Source of the DNA: Sepioteuthis lessoniana
Taxonomy: Eukaryota > Mollusca > Cephalopoda > Myopsida > Loliginidae
Reading direction: 5' to 3'
Assembly (NCBI GenBank): GCA_963585895.1
Contig: OY757904.1
Coordinates: 4,773,982 to 4,837,981 of the forward strand
Length of the DNA stretch: 64,000 nt
Positions 1 to 11,679 of the stretch are shown here, in pieces (the first letter of the stretch is position 1; every line of letters begins with the position of its first letter). The position numbers were made by a program, and so were the translations under genes. The notes beneath the pieces are model-generated. The model worked only from the letters and a program-made list of their open reading frames with translations, was not told the DNA's origin and did not search any database.

Positions 1-2784
1 ACACCGTAGACTCTATCCAGAAGGACGGATTGGATGTCACAGGGAACTAGAGGAACAAGTGATTTCCCGTTGATTTTACTCGCTTGTACACCGTAGACTT
101 TATCTTGAAGAACGGATTGGATGTCACAGGGAACTAGAGGAACAAGTGATTTCCCGTTGATTTTACTCGCTTGTACACCGTAGACTCTATCCAGAAGAAC
201 GGATTGGATGTCACAGGGAACTAGAGGAACAAGTGATTTCCCGTTGATTTTACTCGCTTGTACACCGTAGACTCTATCCAGAAGAACGGATTGGATGTCA
301 CAAGGAACTAGTGGAACAAGTGATTTCCCGTTGATTTTACTCGCTTGTACACCGTAGACTCTATCCAGAAGAACGGATTGGATGTCACAAGGAACTAGTG
401 GAACAAGTGATTTCCCGTTGATTTTACTCGCTTGTACACCGTAGACTCTATCCAGAAGAACGGATTGGATGTCACAGGGAACTAGAGGAACAAGTGATTT
501 CCCGTTGATTTTACTCGCTTGTACACCGTAGACTCTATCCAGAAGAACGAATTGGATGTCACAGGGAACTAGAGGAACAAGTGATTTCCCGTTGATTTTA
601 CTCGCTTGTACACCGTAGACTCTATCCAGAAGAACGGATTGGATGTCACAGGGAACTAGAGGAGCAAGTGATTTCCCGTTGATTTTACTCGCTTGTACAC
701 CGTAGACTCTATCCAGAAGAACTGATTGGATGTCTCAGGGAACTAGAGGAACAAGTGATTTCCCGCTGATTTTACTCGCTTGTACACCGTAGACTCTATC
801 TTGAAGAACGGATTGGATGTCACAGGGAACTAGAGGAACAAGTGATTTCCCGTTGATTTTACTCGCTTGTACACCGTAGACTCTATCTTGAAGAACGGAT
901 TGGATGTCACAGGGAACTAGAGGAACAAGTGATTTCCCGTTGATTTTACTCGCTTGTACACCGTAGACTCTATCTTGAAGAACGGATTGGATGTCACAGG
1001 GAACTAGAGGAACAAGTGATTTCCCGTTGATTTTACTCGCTTGTACACCGTAGACTCTCTCCAGAAGAACGGATTGGATGTCACAGGGAACTAGAGGAAC
1101 AAGTGATTTCCCGTTGATTTTACTCGCTTGTACACCGTAGACTTTATCCATAAGAACGGATTGGATGTCACAAGGAACTAGAGGAACAAGTGATTTCCCG
1201 TTGATTTTACTCGCTTGTACACCGTAGACTCTATCCAGAAGAACGGATTGGATGTCACAAGGAACTAGAGGAACAAGTGATTTCCCGTTGATTTTACTCG
1301 CTTGTACACCGTTGACTCTATCCAGAAGAACGGATTGGATGTCACAGGGAACTAGAGGAACAAGTGATTTTCCGTTGATTTTACTCGCTTGTACACCGTA
1401 GACTCTATCCAGAAGGACGGATTGGATGTCACAGGGAACTAGAGGAACAAGTGATTTCCCGTTGATTTTACTCGCTTGTACACCGTAGACTTTATCTTGA
1501 AGAACGGATTGGATGTCACAGGGAACTAGAGGAACAAGTGATTTCCCGTTGATTTTACTCGCTTGTACACCGTAGACTCTATCCAGAAGAACGGATTGGA
1601 TGTCACAGGGAACTAGAGGAACAAGTGATTTCCCGTTGATTTTACTCGCTTGTACACCGTAGACTCTATCCAGAAGAACGGATTGGATGTCACAAGGAAC
1701 TAGTGGAACAAGTGATTTCCCGTTGATTTTACTCGCTTGTACACCGTAGACTCTATCCAGAAGAACGGATTGGATGTCACAAGGAACTAGTGGAACAAGT
1801 GATTTCCCGTTGATTTTACTCGCTTGTACACCGTAGACTCTATCCAGAAGAACGGATTGGATGTCACAGGGAACTAGAGGAACAAGTGATTTCCCGTTGA
1901 TTTTACTCGCTTGTACACCGTAGACTCTATCCAGAAGAACGAATTGGATGTCACAGGGAACTAGAGGAACAAGTGATTTCCCGTTGATTTTACTCGCTTG
2001 TACACCGTAGACTCTATCCAGAAGAACGGATTGGATGTCACAGGGAACTAGAGGAGCAAGTGATTTCCCGTTGATTTTACTCGCTTGTACACCGTAGACT
2101 CTATCCAGAAGAACTGATTGGATGTCTCAGGGAACTAGAGGAACAAGTGATTTCCCGCTGATTTTACTCGCTTGTACACCGTAGACTCTATCTTGAAGAA
2201 CGGATTGGATGTCACAGGGAACTAGAGGAACAAGTGATTTCCCGTTGATTTTACTCGCTTGTACACCGTAGACTCTATCTTGAAGAACGGATTGGATGTC
2301 ACAGGGAACTAGAGGAACAAGTGATTTCCCGTTGATTTTACTCGCTTGTACACCGTAGACTCTATCTTGAAGAACGGATTGGATGTCACAGGGAACTAGA
2401 GGAACAAGTGATTTCCCGTTGATTTTACTCGCTTGTACACCGTAGACTCTATCCAGAAAAACGGATTGGATGTCACAGGGAACTAGAGGAACAAGTGATT
2501 TCCCGTTGATTTTACTCGCTTGTACACCGTAGACTCTCTCCAGAAGAACGGATTGGATGTCACAGGGAACTAGAGGAACAAGTGATTTCCCGTTGATTTT
2601 ACTCGCTTGTACACCGTAGACTCTATCCAGAAGAACGGATTGGATGTCACAGGGAACTAGAGGAACAAGTGATATCCCGTTGATTTTACTCGCTTGTACA
2701 CCGTAGACTCTATCCAGAAGAACGGATTGGATGTCACAGGGAACTAGAGGAACAAGTGATTTCCCGTTGATTTTACTCGCTTGT
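1..2784. repeat. Higher-order repeat of 16 units (1392 bp), first two copies
   Basis: The variant order in units 1-16 (AAGGACGG, TTTATCTTG, two AGTGG units, ACGAATT, GAGCAAG, the TGTCTCAGG unit, three TATCTTG units) restarts at 1393, exactly 16 units on. The second copy then gains five units, so its variant block ends at 3219 (21 units, 1827 bp). Block-wise sharing of point variants shows that segments of more than 1 kb were duplicated, not single units. Confidence 0.85.
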
Positions 2785-3393
2785 ACACCGTAGACTCTCT
2801 CCAGAAGAACGGATTGGATGTCACAGGGAACTAGAGGAACAAGTGATTTCCCGTTGATTTTACTCGCTTGTACACCGTAGACTCTATCCAGAAGAACGGA
2901 TTGGATGTCACAGGGAACTAGAGGAACAAGTGATTTCCCGTTGATTTTACTCGCTTGTACACCGTAGACTCTATCCATAAGAACGGATTGGATGTCACAA
3001 GGAACTAGAGGAACAAGTGATTTCCCGTTGATTTTACTCGCTTGTACACCGTAGACTCTATCCAGAAGAACGGATTGGATGTCACAAGGAACTAGAGGAA
3101 CAAGTGATTTCCCGTTGATTTTACTCGCTTGTACACCGTTGAATCTATCCAGAAGAACGGATTGGATGTCACAGGGAACTAGAGGAACAAGTGATTTTCC
3201 GTTGATTTTACTCGCTTGTACACCGTAGACTCTATCCAGAAGGACGGATTGGATGTCACAGGGAACTAGAGGAACAAGTGATTTCCCGTTGATTTTACTC
3301 GCTTGTACACCGTAGACTTTATCTTGAAGAACGGATTGGATGTCACAGGGAACTAGAGGAACAAGTGATTTCCCGTTGATTTTACTCGCTTGT

Positions 3394-5655
3394 ACACCGT
3401 AGACTCTATCCAGAAGAACGGATTGGATGTCACAGGGAACTAGAGGAACAAGTGATTTCCCGTTGATTTTACTCGCTTGTACACCGTAGACTCTATCCAG
3501 AAGAACGGATTGGATGTCACAAGGAACTAGTGGAACAAGTGATTTCCCGTTGATTTTACTCGCTTGTACACCGTAGACTCTATCCAGAAGAACGGATTGG
3601 ATGTCACAGGGAACTAGAGGAACAAGTGATTTCCCGTTGATTTTACTCGCTTGTACACCGTAGACTCTATCCAGAAGAACGAATTGGATGTCACAGGGAA
3701 CTAGAGGAACAAGTGATTTCCCGTTGATTTTACTCGCTTGTACACCGTAGACTCTATCCAGAAGAACGGATTGGATGTCACAGGGAACTAGAGGAACAAG
3801 TGATTTCCCGTTGATTTTACTCGCTTGTACACCGTAGACTCTATCCAGAAGAACTGATTGGATGTCTCAGGGAACTAGAGGAACAAGTGATTTCCCGCTG
3901 ATTTTACTCGCTTGTACACCGTAGACTCTATCTTGAAGAACGGATTGGATGTCACAGGGAACTAGAGGAACAAGTGATTTCCCGTTGATTTTACTCGCTT
4001 GTACACCGTAGACTCTATCTTGAAGAACGGATTGGATGTCACAGGGAACTAGAGGAACAAGTGATTTCCCGTTGATTTTACTCGCTTGTACACCGTAGAC
4101 TCTATCTTGAAGAACGGATTGGATGTCACAGGGAACTAGAGGAACAAGTGATTTCCCGTTGATTTTACTCGCTTGTACACCGTAGACTCTATCTTGAAGA
4201 ACGGATTGGATGTCACAGGGAACTAGAGGAACAAGTGATTTCCCGTTGATTTTACTCGCTTGTACACCGTTGACTCTATCCAGAAGAACGGATTGGATGT
4301 CACAGGGAACTAGAGGAACAAGTGATTTCCCGTTGATTTTACTCGCTTGTACACCGTAGACTCTATCTTGAAGAACGGATTGGATGTCACAGGGAACTAG
4401 AGGAACAAGTGATTTCCCGTTGATTTTACTCGCTTGTACACCGTAGACTCTATCTTGAAGAACGGATTGGATGTCACAGGGAACTAGAGGAACAAGTGAT
4501 TTCCCGTTGATTTTACTCGCTTGTACACCGTAGACTCTATCCAGAAGAACGGATTGGATGTCACAGGGAACTAGAGGAACAAGTGATTTCCCGTTGATTT
4601 TACTCGCTTGTACACCGTAGACTCTATCCAGAAGAACGGATTGGATGTCACAAGGAACTAGTGGAACAAGTGATTTCCCGTTGATTTTACTCGCTTGTAC
4701 ACCGTAGACTCTATCCAGAAGAACGGATTGGATGTCACAGGGAACTAGAGGAACAAGTGATTTCCCGTTGATTTTACTCGCTTGTACACCGTAGACTCTA
4801 TCCAGAAGAACGAATTGGATGTCACAGGGAACTAGAGGAACAAGTGATTTCCCGTTGATTTTACTCGCTTGTACACCGTAGACTCTATCCAGAAGAACGG
4901 ATTGGATGTCACAGGGAACTAGAGGAACAAGTGATTTCCCGTTGATTTTACTCGCTTGTACACCGTAGACTCTATCCAGAAGAACTGATTGGATGTCTCA
5001 GGGAACTAGAGGAACAAGTGATTTCCCGCTGATTTTACTCGCTTGTACACCGTAGACTCTATCTTGAAGAACGGATTGGATGTCACAGGGAACTAGAGGA
5101 ACAAGTGATTTCCCGTTGATTTTACTCGCTTGTACACCGTAGACTCTATCTTGAAGAACGGATTGGATGTCACAGGGAACTAGAGGAACAAGTGATTTCC
5201 CGTTGATTTTACTCGCTTGTACACCGTAGACTCTATCTTGAAGAACGGATTGGATGTCACAGGGAACTAGAGGAACAAGTGATTTCCCGTTGATTTTACT
5301 CGCTTGTACACCGTAGACTCTATCTTGAAGAACGGATTGGATGTCACAGGGAACTAGAGGAACAAGTGATTTCCCGTTGATTTTACTCGCTTGTACACCG
5401 TTGACTCTATCCAGAAGAACGGATTGGATGTCACAGGGAACTAGAGGAACAAGTGATTTCCCGTTGATTTTACTCGCTTGTACACCGTAGACTCTATCTT
5501 GAAGAACGGATTGGATGTCACAGGGAACTAGAGGAACAAGTGATTTCCCGTTGATTTTACTCGCTTGTACACCGTAGACTCTATCTTGAAGAACGGATTG
5601 GATGTCACAGGGAACTAGAGGAACAAGTGATTTCCCGTTGATTTTACTCGCTTGT
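3394..5655. repeat. Higher-order repeat of 13 units (1131 bp), two copies
   Basis: Units 3394-4524 and 4525-5655 share the same order of variants (AGTGG, ACGAATT, the ACTGATT/TGTCTCAGG unit at 3851 and 4982, four TATCTTG units, then the CCGTTGACT unit). The offset is exactly 1131 bp, or 13 x 87. This period differs from the 1392-bp one to the left and looks like a more recent local duplication, because the two copies are nearly identical. Confidence 0.85.
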
Positions 5656-8600
5656 ACACCGTAGACTCTATCCAGAAGAACTGATTGGATGTCACAGGGA
5701 ACTAGAGGAACAAGTGATTTCCCGTTGATTTTACTCGCTTGTACACCGTAGACTCTATCCAGAAGAACGGATTGGATGTCACAGGGAACTAGAGGAACAA
5801 GTGATTTCCCGTTGATTTTACTCGCTTGTACACCCTAGACTCTATCCAGAAGAACGGATTGGATGTCACAAGGAACTAGAGGAACAAGTGATTTCCCGTT
5901 GATTTTACTCGCTTGTACACAGTAGACTCTATCCAGAAGAACAGATTGGATGTCACAGGGAACTAGAGGAACAAGTGATTTCCCGTTGATTTTACTCGCT
6001 TGTACACCATAGACTCTATCTTGAAGAACGGATTGGATGTCACAGGGAACTAGAGGAACAAGTGATTTCCCGTTGATTTTACTCGCTTGAACACCGTAGA
6101 CTCTATCCAGAAGAACGGATTGGATGTCACAGGGAACTAGAGGAACAAGTGATTTCCCGTTGATTTTACTCGCTTGTACACCGTAGACTCTATCCAGAAG
6201 AACGGATTGGATGTCACAGGGAACTAGAGGAACAAGTGATTTCCCGTTGATTTTACTCGCTTGTACACCGTAGACTCTATCCAGAAGGACGGATTGGATG
6301 TCACAGGGAACTAGAGGAACAAGTGATTTCCCGTTTATTTTACTCGCTTGTACACCGTAGACTCTATCTTGAAGAACGGATTGGATGTCACAGGGAACTA
6401 GAGGAACAAGGGATTTCCCGTTGATTTTACTCGCTTGTACACCGTAGACTCTATCCAGAAGAACGGATTGGATGTCACAGGGAACTAGAGGAACAAGTGA
6501 TTTCCCGTTGATTTTACTCGCTTGTACACCGTAGACTCTATCCAGAAGAACGGATTGGATGTCACAGGGAACTAGAGGAACAAGTGATTTCCCGTTGATT
6601 TTACTCGCTTGTACACCGTAGACTCTATCCAGAAGAACGGATTGGATGTCACAAGGAACTAGAGGAACAAGTGATTTCCCGTTGATTTTACTCGCTTGTA
6701 CACCGTAGACTCTATCCAGAGGAACGGATTGGATGTCACAGGGAACTAGAGGAACAAGTGATTTCCCGTTGATTTTACTCGCTTGTACACCGTAGACTCT
6801 ATCCAGAAGAACTGATTGGATGTCTCAGGGAACTAGAGGAACAAGTGATTTCCCGTTGATTTTACTCGCTTGTACACCGTAGACTCTATCTTGAAGAACG
6901 GATTGGATGTCACAGGGAACTAGAGGAACAAGTGATTTCCCGTTGATTTTACTCGCTTGTACACCGTAGACTCTATTTTGAAGAACGGATTAGATGTCAC
7001 AGGGAACTAAAGGAACAAGGGATTTCCCGTTGATTTTACTCGCTTGTACACCGTAGACTCTATCCAGAGGAACGGATTGGATTTCACAGGGAACTAGAGG
7101 AACAAGTGATTTCCCGTTGATTTTACTCGCTTGTACACCGTAGACTCTATCCAGAAGAACGGATTGGATGTCACAGGGAACTAGAGGAACAAGTGATTTC
7201 CCGTTGATTTTACTCGCTTGTACACCCTAGACTCTATCCAGAAGAACGGATTGGATGTCACAGGGAACTAGAGGAACAAGTGATTTCCCGTTGATTTTAC
7301 TCGCTTGTACACCGTAGACTCTATCCAGAAGAACTGATTGGATGTCTCAGGGAACTAGAGGAACAAGTGATTTCCCGTTGATTTTACTCGCTTGTACACC
7401 GTAGACTCTATCTTGAAGAACGGATTGGATGTCACAGGGAACTAGAGGAACAAGTGATTTCCCGTTGATTTTACTCGCTTGTACACCGTAGACTCTATCC
7501 AGAAGAACGGATTGGATGTCTCAGGGAACTAGAGGAACAAGTGATTTCCCGTTGATTTTACTCGCTTGTACACCGTAGACTCTATCTTGAAGAACGGATT
7601 GGATGTCACAGGGAACTAGAGGAACAAGTGATTTCCCGTTGATTTTACTCGCTTGTACACCGTAGACTCTATCTTGAAGAACGGATTGGATGTCACAGGG
7701 AACTAGAGGAACAAGTGATTTCCCGTTGATTTTACTCGCTTGTACACCGTAGACTCTATCCAGAAGAACTGATTGGATGTCACAGGGAACTAGAGGAACA
7801 AGTGATTTCCCGTTGATTTTACTCGCTTGTACACCGTAGACTCTATCCAGAAGAACTGATTGGATGTCACAGGGAACTAGAGGAACAAGTGATTTCCCGT
7901 TGATTTTACTCGCTTGTACACCGTAGACTCTATCCAGAAGAACGGATTGGATGTCACAGGGAACTAGAGGAACAAGTGATTTCCCGTTGATTTTACTCGC
8001 TTGTACACCGTAGACTCTATCCAGAAGAACGGATTGGATGTCACAGGGAACTAGAGGAACAAGTGATTTCCCGTTGATTTTACTCGCTTGTACACCGTAG
8101 ACTCTATCCAGAAGAACTGATTGGATGTCACAGGGAACTAGAGGAACAAGTGATTTCCCGTTGATTTTACTCGCTTGTACACCGTAGACTCTATCCAGAA
8201 GAACGGATTGGATGTCACAAGGAACTAGAGGAACAAGTGATTTCCCGTTGATTTTACTCGCTTGTACACCGTAGACTCTATCCAGAAGAACTGATTGGAT
8301 GTCACAGGGAACTAGAGGAACAAGTGATTTCCCGTTGATTTTACTCGCTTGTACACCGTAGACTCTATCCAGAAGAACGGATTGGATGTCACAGGGAACT
8401 AGAGGAACAAGTGATTTCCCGTTGATTTTACTCGCTTGTACAACGTAGACTCTATCCAGAAGAACTGATTGGATGTCACAGGGAACTAGAGGAACAAGTG
8501 ATTTCCCGTTGATTTTACTCGCTTGTACACCGTAGACTCTATCCAGAAGAACTGATTGGATGTCACAGGGAACTAGAGGAACAAGTGATTTCCCGTTGAT

Positions 8601-9513
8601 TTTACTCGCTTGTACACCGTAGACTCTATCCAGAAGAACGGATTGGATGTCACAAGGAACTAGAGGAACAAGTGATTTCCCGTTGATTTTACTCGCTTGT
8701 ACACCGTAGACTCTATCCAGAAGAACGGATTGGATGTCACAAGGAACTAGAGGAACAAGTGATTTCCCGTTGATTGACCAGTAAATCTTCAAGGAGAGTA
8801 AAACCCGTCGGAAAAATGTAACCACAGCAGAGATTGACTACAAAATGCATACGATATGGTCCAGCAAACTTGGATAAAAGATTGTCAGAAAATGTACAAA
8901 ATATTTAACAAAGTTATGAACTCCATCACCAAATTCATGAAAAATTTGAAAAGTAGAATTAATAGCAACATAAAAGACGTTACCTGACATGAAAATTTAT
9001 TTGTAATAGCAATGATACCACTCATTTGCATACTAAGTTGCTACACTGGGGACTACAAATTTACAAAATTACATAGAAGTTAAATAACCTTATGTACATG
9101 GACGATATTAAATTATTTGTAAAAAAAAAAAAAATAAAAAGAACAATGTGAGACTCTGATATAAAAAATTAAGACATACCAGAATGGAATTAAGTATTAA
9201 AAAATGTGCTATGCAGATAATATAAAGTGTAATAAGAGAAATAATGGACTTGAAAATATTGGATTACCATTAAGGTAGCAGTGATGAAAAAATCAGAAAA
9301 GAGTACTATAGATGAACTAAAAATCTTCTCGAATCCAAGCTCGGCAACAGGAATCTCATCAAAGGAATCAACACCTGTGCAGACCGTCTTGTAAGATACT
9401 CTGAACCAACTTTTAAAATGGACAAAGAAGAAACTAAGATAAATGTACCGGAGTACAAGAAAGTTGAGGACAATGTTCGTGGCCATACATCCGAGAGATA
9501 ACATAGACTAATT

Positions 9514-9747
9514 ATGCCAAGGAAAGGTAGAAGGCGTTTCGCCACCATTTATGATTGCATGTATGCATTAATAGGAGAAATCGACGATGACAATAAAAAG
9601 AGACTAATTGCAGAGTCCAATAACAACACTGACAACATAAGGACAAACTTGACGACAACAAAATCTAAGAAACAGAAATTTGAAGAAAAACAACTCTACG
9701 GATATCTTAAGCTCCAAACTGGCGAAATTGCACAGGAGATGAACTAG
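9514..9747 (+). pseudogene. LINE copy A: open fragment after the RT domain
   Basis: This 77-codon open stretch belongs to the post-RT region of copy A. It matches the copy C stretch at 36410-36620 (IED-DA-I, then EEKQLYG). It is bounded by frameshifts and stops and is not an independent gene. Confidence 0.6.
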
Positions 9748-10282
9748 AGATGACTACGTAAACGGAAAGCTTAAGAGAGAAAATGAATCATTCCTAGTAA
9801 GAGTAACAAACAACGCCATAAGGACCAATTATGTTAAAGCGTAAATCTAAAATACCCGACAGAAGAGAAAGCGTAGGTTAGGTGGTGATCATGATCAATC
9901 ATCTAATAAGCGAATGCAGCAAACTAGCGGAAAAGGAGTACAAGACTAACAACAACTGGATGGGAAAGGTGATCTACTTGGAATGGTGTAAGAGATTGGA
10001 TTTTGTCCATAATACCAAATTGTATTTGCCCAAATCAGAATCTGCTTAGGAGAATGAGGTGCATAAATTTCTCTGGGACTCTGAAATGCAAACATATCAC
10101 CAAATCTCGGCGAGAAGACCAGACCTAGTTTTGATTACAAAGGGCTAAGAAAAACAAAGACAAAGAGAACTTGCCGTCAACAGGATTTTGCCATTCCGGC
10201 AGACATCTGAATGAAAACTAAAGAAAGTGAAAGATGAGATATGTACTTGGACCTTGCCAGAGGACTAAAACCGCTGTGATTC

Positions 10283-10480
10283 ATGTTTGTGACGGTGATA
10301 CCAATTGTACTTAGTGAACTTAGAAGGGTTCCTAAAAGCTTGGAAATCAGTGAAAGAATTAAGACCATCCAAATTACAGGATTGTTGAGATCGGCCCTAA
10401 AACTAACAAGTGCTAAAGACCTGCAGGGACTTACTAACGTTCAGACTCCATTCAAAGACCACTTGCTAATGTCAGTATAA
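10283..10480 (+). pseudogene. LINE copy A: C-terminal tail of the ORF
   Basis: Sixty-five codons containing VTVIPIVLSELRRVPKSLE, matching the C-terminal segments at 35180-35400 (VTVIPIVLSVF) and 37660-37850. It lies after the endonuclease-like motif and just before the 3' tail of the element. Confidence 0.6.
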
Positions 10481-10500
10481 AAGTCTCACAGGGTGTACAT

Positions 10501-11679
10501 TAATAATCATTACGATGCTTAAAATGTATCTATGAATATTCTTGTGACTTGCTAAGGAGTTTTCTTCATTGGAAGAATACCAAATCTCATTTGTGATAGG
10601 AGCACAGGTAATAATCAACTTCTGCGTCTGGTATAAGCACAGTATTCTAACTATAAATCAATATGAACTCAAATCAACCTAAGGAACGCATGACAGATCT
10701 GAGTGCCATGAACAGGAGGTGCTCCCTTGATAGGCAACATGAAGTACCGACTGAACACCCTGCAAACGTTGGCTGAATCCGTCTTAAACACAAAAAAAAA
10801 AATTGACTGAGAGAGACAGTGTTAAATGTAATCCCCAGTTATTTCAAAAGCAATCTTACAGAAAGAGGGAAACGATGATTTAAATCTGGTTAGAATTTAC
10901 TAATTGTAATAGAAGTCAAAAGATTTGCTGACCAAGTGTGGTTCATTAAAAAAGGCTAGTTTTCAAACCTTGAGATGCTAGACGTATGTGTACATTTAAG
11001 ACCTGGAGAATATGATGAAGAAGAGCCCTCTACACGAATTGAAACAAAAAATATTGTAAACCAAGACAATATCCATTCTAACACAAGAAGATAGAGAAAA
11101 TGCAGGATAACGAAAAAATCCTAGAGGGAAAAGGAAACTAAATTATCATCCCTAAGGAATCAAGACTGGAAAAAAGTCAAGGTACAAACTGAAAAGTAAA
11201 TTATTGTAACATATCCCAAAGGACAACATCACCGAATTAATTCAACTAATTCATAGAGAAGCGAAACTGGTCAATGTTCGGGATGTTATCAGAGACCCAG
11301 ATAGTGGGGAAATTATTGCCCTATAACCTTTACAAGTGCCATGAGTTTCAAAGTTCTTGCCCAACATGAAAATTTTACTCTTGTTAGAAATGTGTTCAAA
11401 TTCAACTTCCCTCTGTATCTTGCTTGAGCAATCTTGAAAAATTTAGTTTTTTAATGTCTTCATATAAAAAATCATTTAATTGACTTGAAGACTCTTTTGA
11501 AATCTGTCGATGCAGCTGCGATAGTCGGACACTTGGAATAAGAATAACAGGAAATGTACCTGGTACCTAAAGTAAATAGGACTCAAGTGTTGTCGGTGGA
11601 AATGCCACATGAATTGCGTGGGTGGCATGCTTAAATCGTGTCCACGGACAACCTTCTTTGGCATAAAAAAACCTGACAT
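10501..11679. other. No gene recognised; possible older LINE debris
   Basis: AT-rich sequence with only short open frames. A plus-strand stretch near 10730-11330 reads weakly like the pre-RT part of a LINE (for example ITELIQLIHREAKL near 11230), but stops are frequent and I cannot confirm it. Nothing else is supported. Confidence 0.4.

Larger units (their letters stand above)
1..8775. repeat. 87-bp satellite array, about 101 tandem units
   Basis: An 87-bp unit (landmarks TGTACACCGTAGACTC, GGATGTCACAGGG and GATTTCCCGTTGATT) repeats without spacers from the left edge to 8775. The array is cut by the window, so its full size is unknown. Units differ by single substitutions that recur in blocks, which shows higher-order amplification. 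The unit is exactly 29 codons long and has no stop in one minus-strand frame; all three plus frames have a stop in every unit. In-frame stops do occur in variant units (seven TGA near 735, 2127, 3867, 4998, 6825, 7347 and 7519; TAG near 5835 and 7228; TAA near 6990). I read it as satellite DNA, not a gene. Confidence 0.97.
8776..10500 (+). mobile_element. 5'-truncated LINE with restriction-like endonuclease end (copy A)
   Basis: This is a decayed non-LTR retrotransposon in the sense direction. Across several frames it shows the reverse transcriptase start (IDYK, 8837 on), an intact Y-M-D-D catalytic box at 9095-9106, the post-RT segment (NLIKGIN, 9340s) and a C-terminal ARRPDL motif near 10110-10126. 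That last motif fits the restriction-like endonuclease of R2/R4/NeSL-type LINEs, as far as I can judge by eye. The end near 10480 is followed by a short TAATAAT tail. Many stops and frameshifts make it inactive. It aligns throughout with the copy at 35480-37890. Its left end coincides exactly with the edge of the satellite array. Confidence 0.75.

Noticed and set aside
1-8775. CRISPR-like array
   Set aside because: Units are contiguous 87-bp repeats with no unique spacers, in animal DNA; this is satellite DNA.
1-8775. CENP-B box in the satellite unit
   Set aside because: CCCG and CG are present in the unit, but the spacing and the remaining conserved bases of the box do not match.
7521-8825. 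434-codon minus-strand repeat protein
   Set aside because: It begins on GTG within antisense LINE sequence, consists otherwise of satellite units, and the same frame is broken by stops elsewhere in the array.
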